This document shows, in pieces, positions 19,057-27,552 of a stretch of DNA of 33,101 bases. The notes below the pieces were generated by a model that ran no database searches, had not been told where the DNA came from, and saw nothing but the letters and a program-made list of their open reading frames with translations. The DNA comes from Thiobacillaceae bacterium (GTDB taxonomy: Bacteria > Pseudomonadota > Gammaproteobacteria > Burkholderiales > Thiobacillaceae). The translations under genes and the position numbers were made by a program. Position 1 is the first letter of the stretch; each line of letters begins with the position of its first letter. Location of the stretch: the NCBI GenBank assembly GCA_012274165.1, contig JAAPAA010000299.1:1-33101 (forward strand), read 5' to 3'.

Positions 19057-21165
19057 TTACGGCATGGCTGGTGGGGGCTGTTCACCAGGCATTAAAAAAC
19101 CGCCCTGAGGCGGCTGTTGTTCTTCGCTGTGTTCAGGTGGCTCCATCGCCTGCCTGACGGTCTCCATGACCAGCATCTGTATATCCTGCGGGCTCATCGC
19201 AGGCTGCGTGAGCTTCAGTCGGTTTGTGACTGCGTTGTACTCATCGATCTCCAGCTTCTTGGCATCAATCTGAGCGTTCAGCATGGCTTGCGCATCCTTG
19301 CTCTTCTCCTGCTCAAGTTGCTGTGTCAGCTGCTGGATCTGTTGCTGCAACTGGCCGACAGCCTGCTTGGCCATCTGGTCCATTTGCTGCATCTGCTGCT
19401 GCATTTGCTGGACCTGTGGGTTCTGACCCTGCAGCTGAGGCGGCAGCATCATCTTCATGCGCGCCGCGATGTCATCAGCACCTGGCCAATCGAGGTTCTT
19501 GACCAATAGATCCCCAGCCACCTGCATCATCGGCGGGAACATCTTGCCAAGCTCCATCATTTGGGCGGCGGCTTCCTCGCGCTTCGTGCTGTACGAAGGA
19601 CCAACTTCACAGGTCACATCGTATTTGCCAGCAGTGACGTCAAACACCTTGGTCAGCCCCTGAACCGTCTCCTGCTCTTTCCCAGCCTCATACACCTTGC
19701 TTTGTTGACTCTTGGCTGGGTCAGGGGTGAACGGCTGGTTGATCGGCACTGACTCGTTCGTGCCATCCTCATAGATCACACGGATCATGCGTGGCGCGCT
19801 GTACACCTTTGGGATCAAGTCCACCAGCACACGGCCAGCGTGACGAATGGCACGGGCCAAGTTGTCGATGTAGTTGAACGTCGCAGTGTCCGACTCGCGC
19901 TGACGCTGCAGGATGGCTCGGCCCGATGTCTCATTGCTCCGCGCACCCAGAGCAGCGTCGTAGATGCCCATCACGGCCTTCATGTCGTCCGAGGCGTTCA
20001 GAGCCTCTTGCAGCGCTCCAGCAGGCGGGCCAGCAAATGGCTGGCGTTGCGGCGGCTGAGCACCATCGAATTCAATGTATGGGTGCGACACCACGTTCGC
20101 AGTGGCCCACTTCGCTTGGTCGCTATTGAAGGCCCCCTTCGGCCCGATGAATGGAGTCTTTGGCGCCAGTGCAACCAGCTCGGTCGAAGCTGTGCGCCAG
20201 TAGTTGAACATCTGCTGCGGGTCTTTGGCCCAGCGCGTCAGGCTGATGAAGTGGCGACGCCCTTCAACAATGACCTCGTCGCCGTACACCGGAATGATCG
20301 GGATGTACTTTCCCGCCCAATCGTTCGTCTCCAGGATCTCGGCGCCGCTCATGATGCGCTGCGTGACCTTATATGTTTTTGTTGGCCGCGTCTCCACGAT
20401 CTGCAAGCCCTGCGCATCGCACAGGTCCTTGATCTTCAGATACTCTGGCTCGTAGAGAACCATGCCATCAGAGAGCTTCAGGAGCGTCGCGGGGACCTCC
20501 TTGCGCGTCCAGTACTCAGCCACCCGGACAAGCTCGTTGTCTCGCCAGCCATTGGGGAGGTCTTGATAGTCAGTTTCCCAGTTGACCTTATCCGCGCCCT
20601 TCCAGCGCTTCTTGAACGCTTCGGCTGTGAACAACTCTGTGATGAACGACTTGTTCCAGTCGCTGGAGTCAGCGCAGTTGCTGTTCTCGTCACCGTAGAC
20701 CGTCAAGGGATTGACGATGCGCTCAATGAAGATGTCTTGGTCGAACTGGTCGTCGCAAGCGTAGTCAGTGGTGATGCGGAAATAGCCAAACCCGCCAGTC
20801 ACGGCATTGTCCAGCGCTGTGTCGTAGGCGATGTCGGCGTTGGACGTGTACTCGATGTTGCGGATCAGACCATTGAAGATCTCTGCTGTCTCGCGTGTCG
20901 CGCCCGAGTCCACTGGGTGGACCTTGATCGCAGGCTTGTTTTGGCGTGCGTCATTCAACACCTGGCGGGTCATCGCGGGAAGGCGATTGATTGTCAGGCA
21001 CGGTCGCCCATCCAGCTCTCGCTGACGCTTCACGCCATCCGGCCATTGCTCCCCCAGGCGGGAGAACTTGACGTCATCGATCCACTGCTTGCGGTTGGTA
21101 GCTTCGGCGTCTTCAGACAGCCGGAACTCCTCAAGCGCATCAGTGAGTTCATCTTTGTCGCTCAT
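19057..21165 (-). CDS. Portal protein, P22 portal family
   Basis: 702 aa; RKQWIDDVKFSRLGEQWPDGVKRQRELDGRPCLTINRLPAMTRQVLNDARQN. Confidence 0.88.
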   Translation of the reverse strand: MSDKDELTDALEEFRLSEDAEATNRKQWIDDVKFSRLGEQWPDGVKRQRELDGRPCLTINRLPAMTRQVLNDARQNKPAIKVHPVDSGATRETAEIFNGLIRNIEYTSNADIAYDTALDNAVTGGFGYFRITTDYACDDQFDQDIFIERIVNPLTVYGDENSNCADSSDWNKSFITELFTAEAFKKRWKGADKVNWETDYQDLPNGWRDNELVRVAEYWTRKEVPATLLKLSDGMVLYEPEYLKIKDLCDAQGLQIVETRPTKTYKVTQRIMSGAEILETNDWAGKYIPIIPVYGDEVIVEGRRHFISLTRWAKDPQQMFNYWRTASTELVALAPKTPFIGPKGAFNSDQAKWATANVVSHPYIEFDGAQPPQRQPFAGPPAGALQEALNASDDMKAVMGIYDAALGARSNETSGRAILQRQRESDTATFNYIDNLARAIRHAGRVLVDLIPKVYSAPRMIRVIYEDGTNESVPINQPFTPDPAKSQQSKVYEAGKEQETVQGLTKVFDVTAGKYDVTCEVGPSYSTKREEAAAQMMELGKMFPPMMQVAGDLLVKNLDWPGADDIAARMKMMLPPQLQGQNPQVQQMQQQMQQMDQMAKQAVGQLQQQIQQLTQQLEQEKSKDAQAMLNAQIDAKKLEIDEYNAVTNRLKLTQPAMSPQDIQMLVMETVRQAMEPPEHSEEQQPPQGGFLMPGEQPPPAMP
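19094..19113 (-). terminator. Intrinsic terminator within portal coding sequence
   Basis: Minus strand CCGCC-TCAG-GGCGG-TTTTTT. Confidence 0.6.
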
Positions 21166-21166
21166 G

Positions 21167-22471
21167 TCATCCCATCCAAGAAATTACTTGCGGCGTTGCC
21201 TTGCGTTGCGCCTGAGGCTCTTCATAGGCTACGCACATCAGCCCGAATGCATCGGCGCCGTGGCTCGACCAGTCGTGCTCAGGGCCTAGGCCGATGCCGC
21301 GCTGCTCGTCTCGCTTTTCGTGATACCAGCCCAGTGCCTCAAGCCCGGGCTGGGTCGTGGCCTCGTTGAACCACATCGACCCGAACAGGCGCCTGCCAGC
21401 CTCAATGCGGGCCTTGGCTGCGCCCTTGCCTTGGTTCGGCACTACCGTGACCGTGTAGCCCGCCTGGCGTAGCGCGGACTCGTATGACACGTCATGCACC
21501 TTGTCTTGCGTGGCGCCATCGTGCGGCAGCCAGATCTGAGCTTTGTCGTAGCCGTGCTCACGCATCCAGTTCAGATGCGATGACAGCGGCTGGCCCACTT
21601 GCTCGTAGTAGTCGAGCACTCGAATCTCTTTGCCGACGAACTGGGCTATCCACATCGCGAAGGCATCAGCCCTTGCGCCTGTGCCGCCAATATCCACGAA
21701 TGCTCGCAGCGTCATCAGCGGGTCAGCCGGTACACGCCCAATCCTGTTGTCCTGCCGTGCCTTGACGATGTGCGAGGCGAAGTACGCGCCCTCGATTACC
21801 GTGGCGTAGTCGCCTTCCCAGATGTGCGCGTACTGCTCAGGTCGCTCAGCCAGGTCACGCAGCCGCACACGCTCAAGCAGCGCAGGAAACTTCGGGTTGT
21901 CCTTCCAGTTGCAGCGCACGTACTTCATGCGCGGATCGCTCGAGCCTTTGAACCGCTTCTCGACCGGCGCACTCTTGCGCTTCGGATTCCACGTCACCCA
22001 TAGCTCGGCATTCCAGTCCGTGCCTTCTTCCCGCAGCGTGGGGATCAACGTTGTCCAGGCCTCATCCGTCACTGGCTCGGCTTCATCCACCCAGCACAAC
22101 AGCAAACGGCCCTTGGACTTGATCGACGCGATGTTGCGGTCCAGTCCAGCAAAGGCGAATGTGATCCGCCCATCACGGCTCTTGATGTACTTGTCACCAA
22201 CGTCGTAGTAGGCAGCAAGCCAGGGCTCATCCTCTATCGCGCGCTTGCACTCTTCCAGAGAGCTATCCTCAAGCGAGTTCATGAACTGCCGAGCACACAG
22301 CAAGATGCCGGTGACACCAGCCTTGCCGTACTGGTATCCCTTGACCGCGGCCATCTTGGCGAAGCTGCGTGTCTTGCCAGACCCTCGACCGCCATAGCAC
22401 GCGCGCACGTCCGCCTCCCCCGAGAACAGCTCAATCAGCTTCTCAGGGATGGCAATCTGCGCAGTGGTCAT
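21167..22471 (-). CDS. Terminase large subunit
   Basis: Walker A YGGRGSGKTRSF; LLCWVDEAEP Walker-B-like; 434 aa. Confidence 0.9.
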   Translation of the reverse strand: MTTAQIAIPEKLIELFSGEADVRACYGGRGSGKTRSFAKMAAVKGYQYGKAGVTGILLCARQFMNSLEDSSLEECKRAIEDEPWLAAYYDVGDKYIKSRDGRITFAFAGLDRNIASIKSKGRLLLCWVDEAEPVTDEAWTTLIPTLREEGTDWNAELWVTWNPKRKSAPVEKRFKGSSDPRMKYVRCNWKDNPKFPALLERVRLRDLAERPEQYAHIWEGDYATVIEGAYFASHIVKARQDNRIGRVPADPLMTLRAFVDIGGTGARADAFAMWIAQFVGKEIRVLDYYEQVGQPLSSHLNWMREHGYDKAQIWLPHDGATQDKVHDVSYESALRQAGYTVTVVPNQGKGAAKARIEAGRRLFGSMWFNEATTQPGLEALGWYHEKRDEQRGIGLGPEHDWSSHGADAFGLMCVAYEEPQAQRKATPQVISWMG

Positions 22472-22875
22472 TTCAGGGGAACTAGCTCTACTCTCGTAAC
22501 GGTCTCGACTGGGCCGCCATCCTTGCCGGACAACTCCTGCCGGTCAGTGATCAGGCCCAGCAGCTTTGCCTTGCCCATCGTTGCGGCCACCATCGCAGCA
22601 GCCTGAGGCTTCTCAGAAGTGCTTGCCGCAACTCGGGCCTCTTCAAGCTCGCGGATCAAGTCACTCACCGTGATTTCGTGGCGTTCAACATGCGAAGCCT
22701 GGAGCGCAGCCACCCTTACCGCGACATTACCGTTTGCCAGTAACTCACTGGCCTTCACCGCAATCACTGCTGGCTTCATGTTCTCGGCGTTGTAGGAGCG
22801 CCGGTACGCTTCAGAGGCGTTGCCCGTTTCCACGTAGGCAAGGGCAAAGGCCTCCTGCTTGATGGTCAGGGCCAT
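22468..22875 (-). CDS. Terminase small subunit
   Basis: LTIKQEAFALAYVETGNASEAYRRSYNAENMK pattern; coupled to TerL. Confidence 0.88.
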   Translation of the reverse strand: MALTIKQEAFALAYVETGNASEAYRRSYNAENMKPAVIAVKASELLANGNVAVRVAALQASHVERHEITVSDLIRELEEARVAASTSEKPQAAAMVAATMGKAKLLGLITDRQELSGKDGGPVETVTRVELVPLK

Positions 22876-22951
22876 GGTGGTCTTTGTTGGGTGCAGGGCT
22901 AAGCACTCGAAGGAGGGGCAGTTGAGGGGTTAGTGCCGCCCTGCGGAAATG

Positions 22952-22983
22952 AAAAAGCCCCGGCCATTTCTGGTCAGGGCTTT
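22952..22983 (-). terminator. Intrinsic terminator between Q-like gene and terS
   Basis: Minus strand AAAGCCCTGACCAGAAATGGCCGGGGCTTTTT. Confidence 0.75.
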
Positions 22984-23061
22984 GATGTTGCTCGCACCCA
23001 TCCCGGCGCAAACCGGGACGTTCTAGTGCTGTTGCTAACGATGGCTGCCACGTTACCAGAA

Positions 23062-23454
23062 TCATTTGCGGATTGCAACAGGCTTTGCGCGATTCTTCAG
23101 CATCGTTCTGGCGTCATGCACCAGTTCGCAGAGCGCATCCATCGTGACTCCCAGGAGCTTTGCCGCCTTCTTTGGGTTGTTGGCGTAGACGTACCACCAT
23201 CGGACCGCGTGGCGGTTCTTCTCGGGCAGGTCGACTACTAGCTTTTCCAGCGTGTGTGCGTCCAAGCTGTTGACCGGGATGTGATCCAGCGGGACAGACT
23301 CGCTGGCGTCCTTTTCCTTGAAAAACCGCCACATGGGATGCGAGTAGGCGCTGTTCCCGTTGCGAGCCCACCGTGCCCAGTTCTGCAGCCTCAGGTGGAT
23401 TTCCTCGTGCTCGGCTTTGATCAGGTTGTAGTCGACGTAGGCTTTCATCAGCAT
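23062..23454 (-). CDS. Q-like antiterminator / late-gene regulator
   Basis: Position between NinG and terminator/terminase; C-terminal HTH-like PKKAAKLLGVTMDALCELVHDARTML. Confidence 0.55.
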   Translation of the reverse strand: MLMKAYVDYNLIKAEHEEIHLRLQNWARWARNGNSAYSHPMWRFFKEKDASESVPLDHIPVNSLDAHTLEKLVVDLPEKNRHAVRWWYVYANNPKKAAKLLGVTMDALCELVHDARTMLKNRAKPVAIRK

Positions 23455-24032
23455 GTGGGCTCCTTCTTTGCTTGCTTGTTCAGTGCTCGGTAGTGGTCGC
23501 GGATAGAGATCAACTCTTCTCTGGTCCATTTGCGCGGCTGGTTATCAGACTCAAGTGCTTCCACAGCCTCCAGCCCAATGCGGGCCACAAGGCCAATGCG
23601 GTAGTCAACAGCACGGCCAGCACCCCAGCGGTTGCAAACCTTGCGCTGGGCATGAGCATTCCTCTCGTCAAATCGGAGATGGGACGCACTTCCCGTGGAG
23701 CGGTAATGGCCGCAGTCGAACGCGCCACCCACTTCTCCTGCTCCCAAAGGTAGGCCGCAGCAAATACAAGGCCTCGCACGGTCTCGCTCCCTGATGAATG
23801 AGTTGAATGCAACTTGAGCCTCCTTGATCAGATCAGGAATGGTCTTGATGGCCTCTTTGCGCCGGCGCGTTTCAGCCTTCTCTACTCTGGTAGCGGCCCT
23901 CACCTGCTTCTGGCGCTTGCGCTCTGCCTTGGCGCCCTCGGCCTCTGAGTAAGCGTCGATGCAGGCCGGGTGGATGTGCTGGCCCGGCTCCAGCTTGCCC
24001 TTGCAGTGGGGGCAGCGTGTGCGGCGCATCAT
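23448..24032 (-). CDS. ninG: Recombination protein NinG
   Basis: CPHCKGKLEPGQ...CICCGLPLG...FDCGHYRSTGSASHLRFDERNAHAQRKVCNRWGAG. Confidence 0.88.
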   Translation of the reverse strand: MMRRTRCPHCKGKLEPGQHIHPACIDAYSEAEGAKAERKRQKQVRAATRVEKAETRRRKEAIKTIPDLIKEAQVAFNSFIRERDRARPCICCGLPLGAGEVGGAFDCGHYRSTGSASHLRFDERNAHAQRKVCNRWGAGRAVDYRIGLVARIGLEAVEALESDNQPRKWTREELISIRDHYRALNKQAKKEPTC

Positions 24033-24193
24033 GGCTTGAGAATCTCCCAGCGCAGGCCAGCGAAGTACCATGCCTTCCTGAATCCATAGCGCTCCGAGAA
24101 AAGCGGCTCGCATCCCCTCGATGGCTTCACGTATAAGCCATAGCCGAAGATGCGCACCCAGAACCCCCAGCGGAAGAAGCATGTTTTGATCAC
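24029..24193 (-). CDS. Small membrane-like protein (GTG start)
   Basis: GTGA overlap with NinB stop; MIKTCFFRWGFWVRIFGYGLYVK..., 54 aa. Confidence 0.55.
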   Translation of the reverse strand: MIKTCFFRWGFWVRIFGYGLYVKPSRGCEPLFSERYGFRKAWYFAGLRWEILKP

Positions 24194-24603
24194 TGCTCGC
24201 CCTCCCACGCCTTGAACTGCACGTTCTGTTGCGCGCCGAAGGACTCCATCAGCGTCTGCAGCTCGCACATCTCAGCCTTGGTCATGCGGCTTGTGGACTG
24301 GCCGCAGACGACGAATCCGCCATCCAGACCTGGCACGACCTTCGTGCGCTTGAGCGCGGCGCTGAACACGTCCTTCCATTCCTCGCTGGTCAGCTTGTGG
24401 CCGTGCCAGTTCACCTGGGCGCTGATGTCGGCGAGCATCGACCACAGGCGGCGGTTCTGCGCATCGCTGCGCTTCTCTGGCCTCAGTTCCGCAACCATGC
24501 GCTTGCCATCGCGCACGGCCTCCTTGGCGTTCTTCCAGAGGAAGCTGATGGCCTTGTGGGCTTGGCCCTCTTCCCACAGGCTCAGGGTGAGGCGGTCAGT
24601 CAT
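24190..24603 (-). CDS. ninB: Recombination protein NinB
   Basis: RSDAQNRRLWSMLADISAQVNWHGHKLTSEEWKDVFSAALK. Confidence 0.88.
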   Translation of the reverse strand: MTDRLTLSLWEEGQAHKAISFLWKNAKEAVRDGKRMVAELRPEKRSDAQNRRLWSMLADISAQVNWHGHKLTSEEWKDVFSAALKRTKVVPGLDGGFVVCGQSTSRMTKAEMCELQTLMESFGAQQNVQFKAWEGEQ

Positions 24604-24781
24604 GGCGCACCTCCTTGACGACTTCCCGCCTCATTCTCCTGATGTACCGCTCTGCCTCTCCGACAGAAGAATGGGTGTTCGCGAAGCCCATCTGGAACCA
24701 GAAGAATGGCAGCCACCAATAGCTCACCTGAGCCTCATATCCAAGGTATGCGTCTCGGACGATCCTGTAGCGGTTTTTCAT
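24596..24781 (-). CDS. Small hypothetical phage protein
   Basis: 61-aa ORF MKNRYRIVRDAYLGYEAQVSYWWLPFFWFQ...; coupled. Confidence 0.55.
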   Translation of the reverse strand: MKNRYRIVRDAYLGYEAQVSYWWLPFFWFQMGFANTHSSVGEAERYIRRMRREVVKEVRHD

Positions 24782-24927
24782 GCCTGCGCCCCCTTCCCCG
24801 CCCACGACTCGTAGGCGGCTTGGGGTGTCAGGCCGAAGCCGTAGACCCGGCCGGCCAGGAGGAAGCCCTGGTAGACCGGAGAGAAGCACAGCCAGACGCC
24901 GCGCTCTTTGCGCATGCGGGGCTTCAT
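24778..24927 (-). CDS. Small hypothetical phage protein
   Basis: 49-aa ORF MKPRMRKERGVWLCFSPVYQGFLLAGRVYGFGLTPQAAYESWAGKGAQA, ATGA overlaps both sides. Confidence 0.6.
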   Translation of the reverse strand: MKPRMRKERGVWLCFSPVYQGFLLAGRVYGFGLTPQAAYESWAGKGAQA

Positions 24928-25418
24928 GCTTGCTCCTTCGGCGCAACTCCGCGCCCACGGTGAAACCCAGCATCCACGCCATTCCCAGCCGTTTTCGACC
25001 CGTTTTCAGCCGTTTCCGCGCCCATGGCGAGCGCTTGAGCCGCAGCACAGCGCAGGATGGCCAGGCGCATGCGGTCCGCGCGCTGGGATTCGTCGGGCAC
25101 GTCTTCCATGAAGCCAAAGCAGGCACGTTCTGGCGTTGGCGTGTATCCATCAACCGATGCACTGACCCATGGGTGGTTGTCTGCCGGGTGGTTGTGCTCC
25201 ACGCTGATGCGCAGGGCAGCAGCCAGATCCATCGCCTGCTCGCCGCAGTGCCTAGGGTTCCACGGCCTCGCCGGACCGTCGAGATTCCACAGATAGGCCC
25301 GACCATCCACTTCCTTGAAAAACCATCCCTCGCACTCGGATGGCCACGGCTCGCCTTCGGCCAGGACGTGCATGCCCCTGGCCCGAGCCGCCGCCTCCAG
25401 CATTTCGCGCTCGGTCAT
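24924..25418 (-). CDS. Hypothetical phage protein
   Basis: 164-aa ORF, coupled. Confidence 0.65.
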   Translation of the reverse strand: MTEREMLEAAARARGMHVLAEGEPWPSECEGWFFKEVDGRAYLWNLDGPARPWNPRHCGEQAMDLAAALRISVEHNHPADNHPWVSASVDGYTPTPERACFGFMEDVPDESQRADRMRLAILRCAAAQALAMGAETAENGSKTAGNGVDAGFHRGRGVAPKEQA

Positions 25419-25924
25419 GCTGCGTCTCCTGTCTTGGCTGCGGCCTGGGCGGCGAGAGCGGCGTCCACAGCAACGGGGTCGAATAGTTGATGCGCGGCCG
25501 AGAACTCGATCCAGTTGCCGCTGGCGTCATCCACGCGACGGATGTTTCCCCTAGAGTCGAGGTGGAATGACCATCGCGGAACCTTGCACAGGCGCTGGCG
25601 CACGGCCTCGAAAGCCGCATCGCGCGCAGCCACAGTGCCGGCCGTGAACGGCAGCAGGCCCTCGGTGTCAAATGCCTCGCCATTGGCGGCAGCATTCAGC
25701 GCATCCAGCCAGTTCTCGGGCAGGTTGCATTCCGCGCCCAGGCCGGCGTAGCAGGTGGCTGCCAAGCCGCGCAGGGCCTTGTTCTCTGCGTCCAGGCGGC
25801 GCAGCTCGGCGGCTGCCTTCTCGTGAACTGGCACGCCGTCATACCAGCGATGGCTGGATTTCTTCATGCTTCCGAAGAACTCCGCAAGTTCCAGCGCCTC
25901 GCTCTGTGTCTTTGTCTTGCTCAT
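25415..25924 (-). CDS. Hypothetical phage protein with VDAALAAQAAAK C-terminus
   Basis: Start trimmed to MSKTKTQSEALELAEFFGS; coupled. Confidence 0.65.
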   Translation of the reverse strand: MSKTKTQSEALELAEFFGSMKKSSHRWYDGVPVHEKAAAELRRLDAENKALRGLAATCYAGLGAECNLPENWLDALNAAANGEAFDTEGLLPFTAGTVAARDAAFEAVRQRLCKVPRWSFHLDSRGNIRRVDDASGNWIEFSAAHQLFDPVAVDAALAAQAAAKTGDAA

Positions 25925-26124
25925 TGCCCCACTCCTTTGTTGATCCACTCGGCCCGCTTCTGGGCCTGCTCTTGAGTTACTGCCTTGTGCTGGTCACAGG
26001 CCGGCGCCGCGGCGCTGTACGTGTGGCCCTTGGCGCGCTTCATGCATTGCGCAAAGCCGAGCCGGCGCATCCCTGGGTCTGTTTTCTTGGGCTGCCAGTG
26101 CTGGCAGGTGATGCAGGTGGTCAT
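25921..26124 (-). CDS. Small Cys-containing phage protein
   Basis: MTTCITCQHWQPKK...GFAQCMKR...PACDQH, coupled. Confidence 0.65.
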   Translation of the reverse strand: MTTCITCQHWQPKKTDPGMRRLGFAQCMKRAKGHTYSAAAPACDQHKAVTQEQAQKRAEWINKGVGQ

Positions 26125-26882
26125 GGGGCCTCCTGGCTGGGCGACAGGCCCAACAGCATTTCGCTTACGGTTCGCTCGCAAATGGCGACAAAATCGCCGG
26201 GAGACTCCTCTGCAACAAGCGCCAGATCAATCCAGGAATCTGCAGACGACTCGTAGGCGGTAATCCAAGCCACCAACTCCAATCTCGTAATTGCTGCCCC
26301 ATCCATGAACTTGGTGTAGAACTCGGGCACGTCATGAGCAGCCCGCTTTGCCAACGCAGAAGCGAAGGAGCGGCATTCAGACCACACGTGCCCATGCCTA
26401 CCTCTCTCCGGGCCGACAAGCGATGCGAACCTCTCATCCATGGATGCAGAAGCCTTTGCAAGGACTTCGCGACCTTTACGCACCAGTTCATGACCCTCAT
26501 CGAACTGCCAGGCGCTCAAAATCGCTTCAACCTGCTCCGGGGTCGCTCCAGAGAACCATTCACGCGTCACTGATTTGCAGGACTTGGACAGTTCAGCGAT
26601 GAGGAATGCCTCAAGGACACTTGGCCCATAAACCTCGAATACACGCGATTCCTTGACTTCGGCCATGGCGACACGCGCGGTATTTGCGTGGGAAAGGATC
26701 CGGGTCCTGGGGTCGCGCTTGCTGTGCCCGACTTTGAGCAGCCCGCTGGATAGCGCCACGTAGTAAACGAAGCCCTTCTCTGCCATACGCCGGACTTTCG
26801 TCTTCGCGAATTCATTCGCCAGTTCAGCGATCTCCCGGCTGCTCATGGTCAGCGCGGGCGCGATGTTTTGCAGTGCGTTCAT
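26121..26882 (-). CDS. GIY-YIG/T5orf172 (MUG113)-like protein with Rha-antirepressor-like N-terminus
   Basis: LTMSSREIAELANE then FVYYVALSSGLLKVGHSKRDPRTRILSHANT; start by ATGA overlap. Confidence 0.55.
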   Translation of the reverse strand: MNALQNIAPALTMSSREIAELANEFAKTKVRRMAEKGFVYYVALSSGLLKVGHSKRDPRTRILSHANTARVAMAEVKESRVFEVYGPSVLEAFLIAELSKSCKSVTREWFSGATPEQVEAILSAWQFDEGHELVRKGREVLAKASASMDERFASLVGPERGRHGHVWSECRSFASALAKRAAHDVPEFYTKFMDGAAITRLELVAWITAYESSADSWIDLALVAEESPGDFVAICERTVSEMLLGLSPSQEAP

Positions 26883-27088
26883 GCCGTCTCCTTGTTGGTC
26901 AATGCGAAGTGGAAGACACCGAACTTGTCGGCCTCTTTGCTCTCGGGGCGAACGCGGCCGGCGCGGATGGCGCTCTCGCCCTCGGCCTGGGTCACATTGG
27001 TGTATTTGCCGTCCTTGACCACGTAGAAGCCGAAGCCTTGGCGGTAGCGCAGGACCGCGCCGCCGCGCAGGTGCTGGATGAGGGTCAT
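26879..27088 (-). CDS. Small hypothetical phage protein
   Basis: 69-aa ORF, ATGA overlaps both sides. Confidence 0.6.
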   Translation of the reverse strand: MTLIQHLRGGAVLRYRQGFGFYVVKDGKYTNVTQAEGESAIRAGRVRPESKEADKFGVFHFALTNKETA

Positions 27089-27552
27089 TGCCATTTCTGC
27101 TTGCCCTCCATGCCCAGCGCCTGGCGTGCGAACAGCAACACGATTGGCCTGATGCGCTCACCCGCCTCCGCGCGCTTCAGCTTCGACCTAGCCCATTCCT
27201 TCGGGTCGTGGCGCGGCGCCATCGCGGCCTTCAGGTCGGTCTGCTTGGCGATCTGCTCAGCCACCACCTTCTCGCTGGCCCGGGGCGCCTCCAACTGCTT
27301 GAACTCGGGCAGCGGGCAGCAGTTGGCAATGGCACGGAACTGGCTCACGTTCGGGCAGCGGTCGGGCAGGTTGCGCAGGGCGTAGCGCAGCGGCTCCAAG
27401 TTGCGCGCGAAGCCGGAAAGCTCGTTGCCCCAGTCGCTCTTCACCAGGTTCATGTCCACGCCTTCCCACTGGCGCAGCCACGTCGCTCCATAGCGGACCT
27501 GCATCTTGGTGAAGATGGCCTCGATCACATCGGTGAAGGTCTCAACGGCCAT
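27085..27552 (-). CDS. Replication-P-like hypothetical protein
   Basis: AIFTKMQVRYGATWLRQWEG..., follows DUF1376 gene. Confidence 0.6.
   Translation of the reverse strand: MAVETFTDVIEAIFTKMQVRYGATWLRQWEGVDMNLVKSDWGNELSGFARNLEPLRYALRNLPDRCPNVSQFRAIANCCPLPEFKQLEAPRASEKVVAEQIAKQTDLKAAMAPRHDPKEWARSKLKRAEAGERIRPIVLLFARQALGMEGKQKWQ

Noticed and set aside
19840-21369. 509-aa plus-strand ORF
   Set aside because: Antisense to portal and terminase; shadow ORF
24596-25306. 236-aa minus ORF
   Set aside because: Only the last 61 codons fit the coupled gene chain; the rest overlaps the 24778 and 24924 genes in another frame
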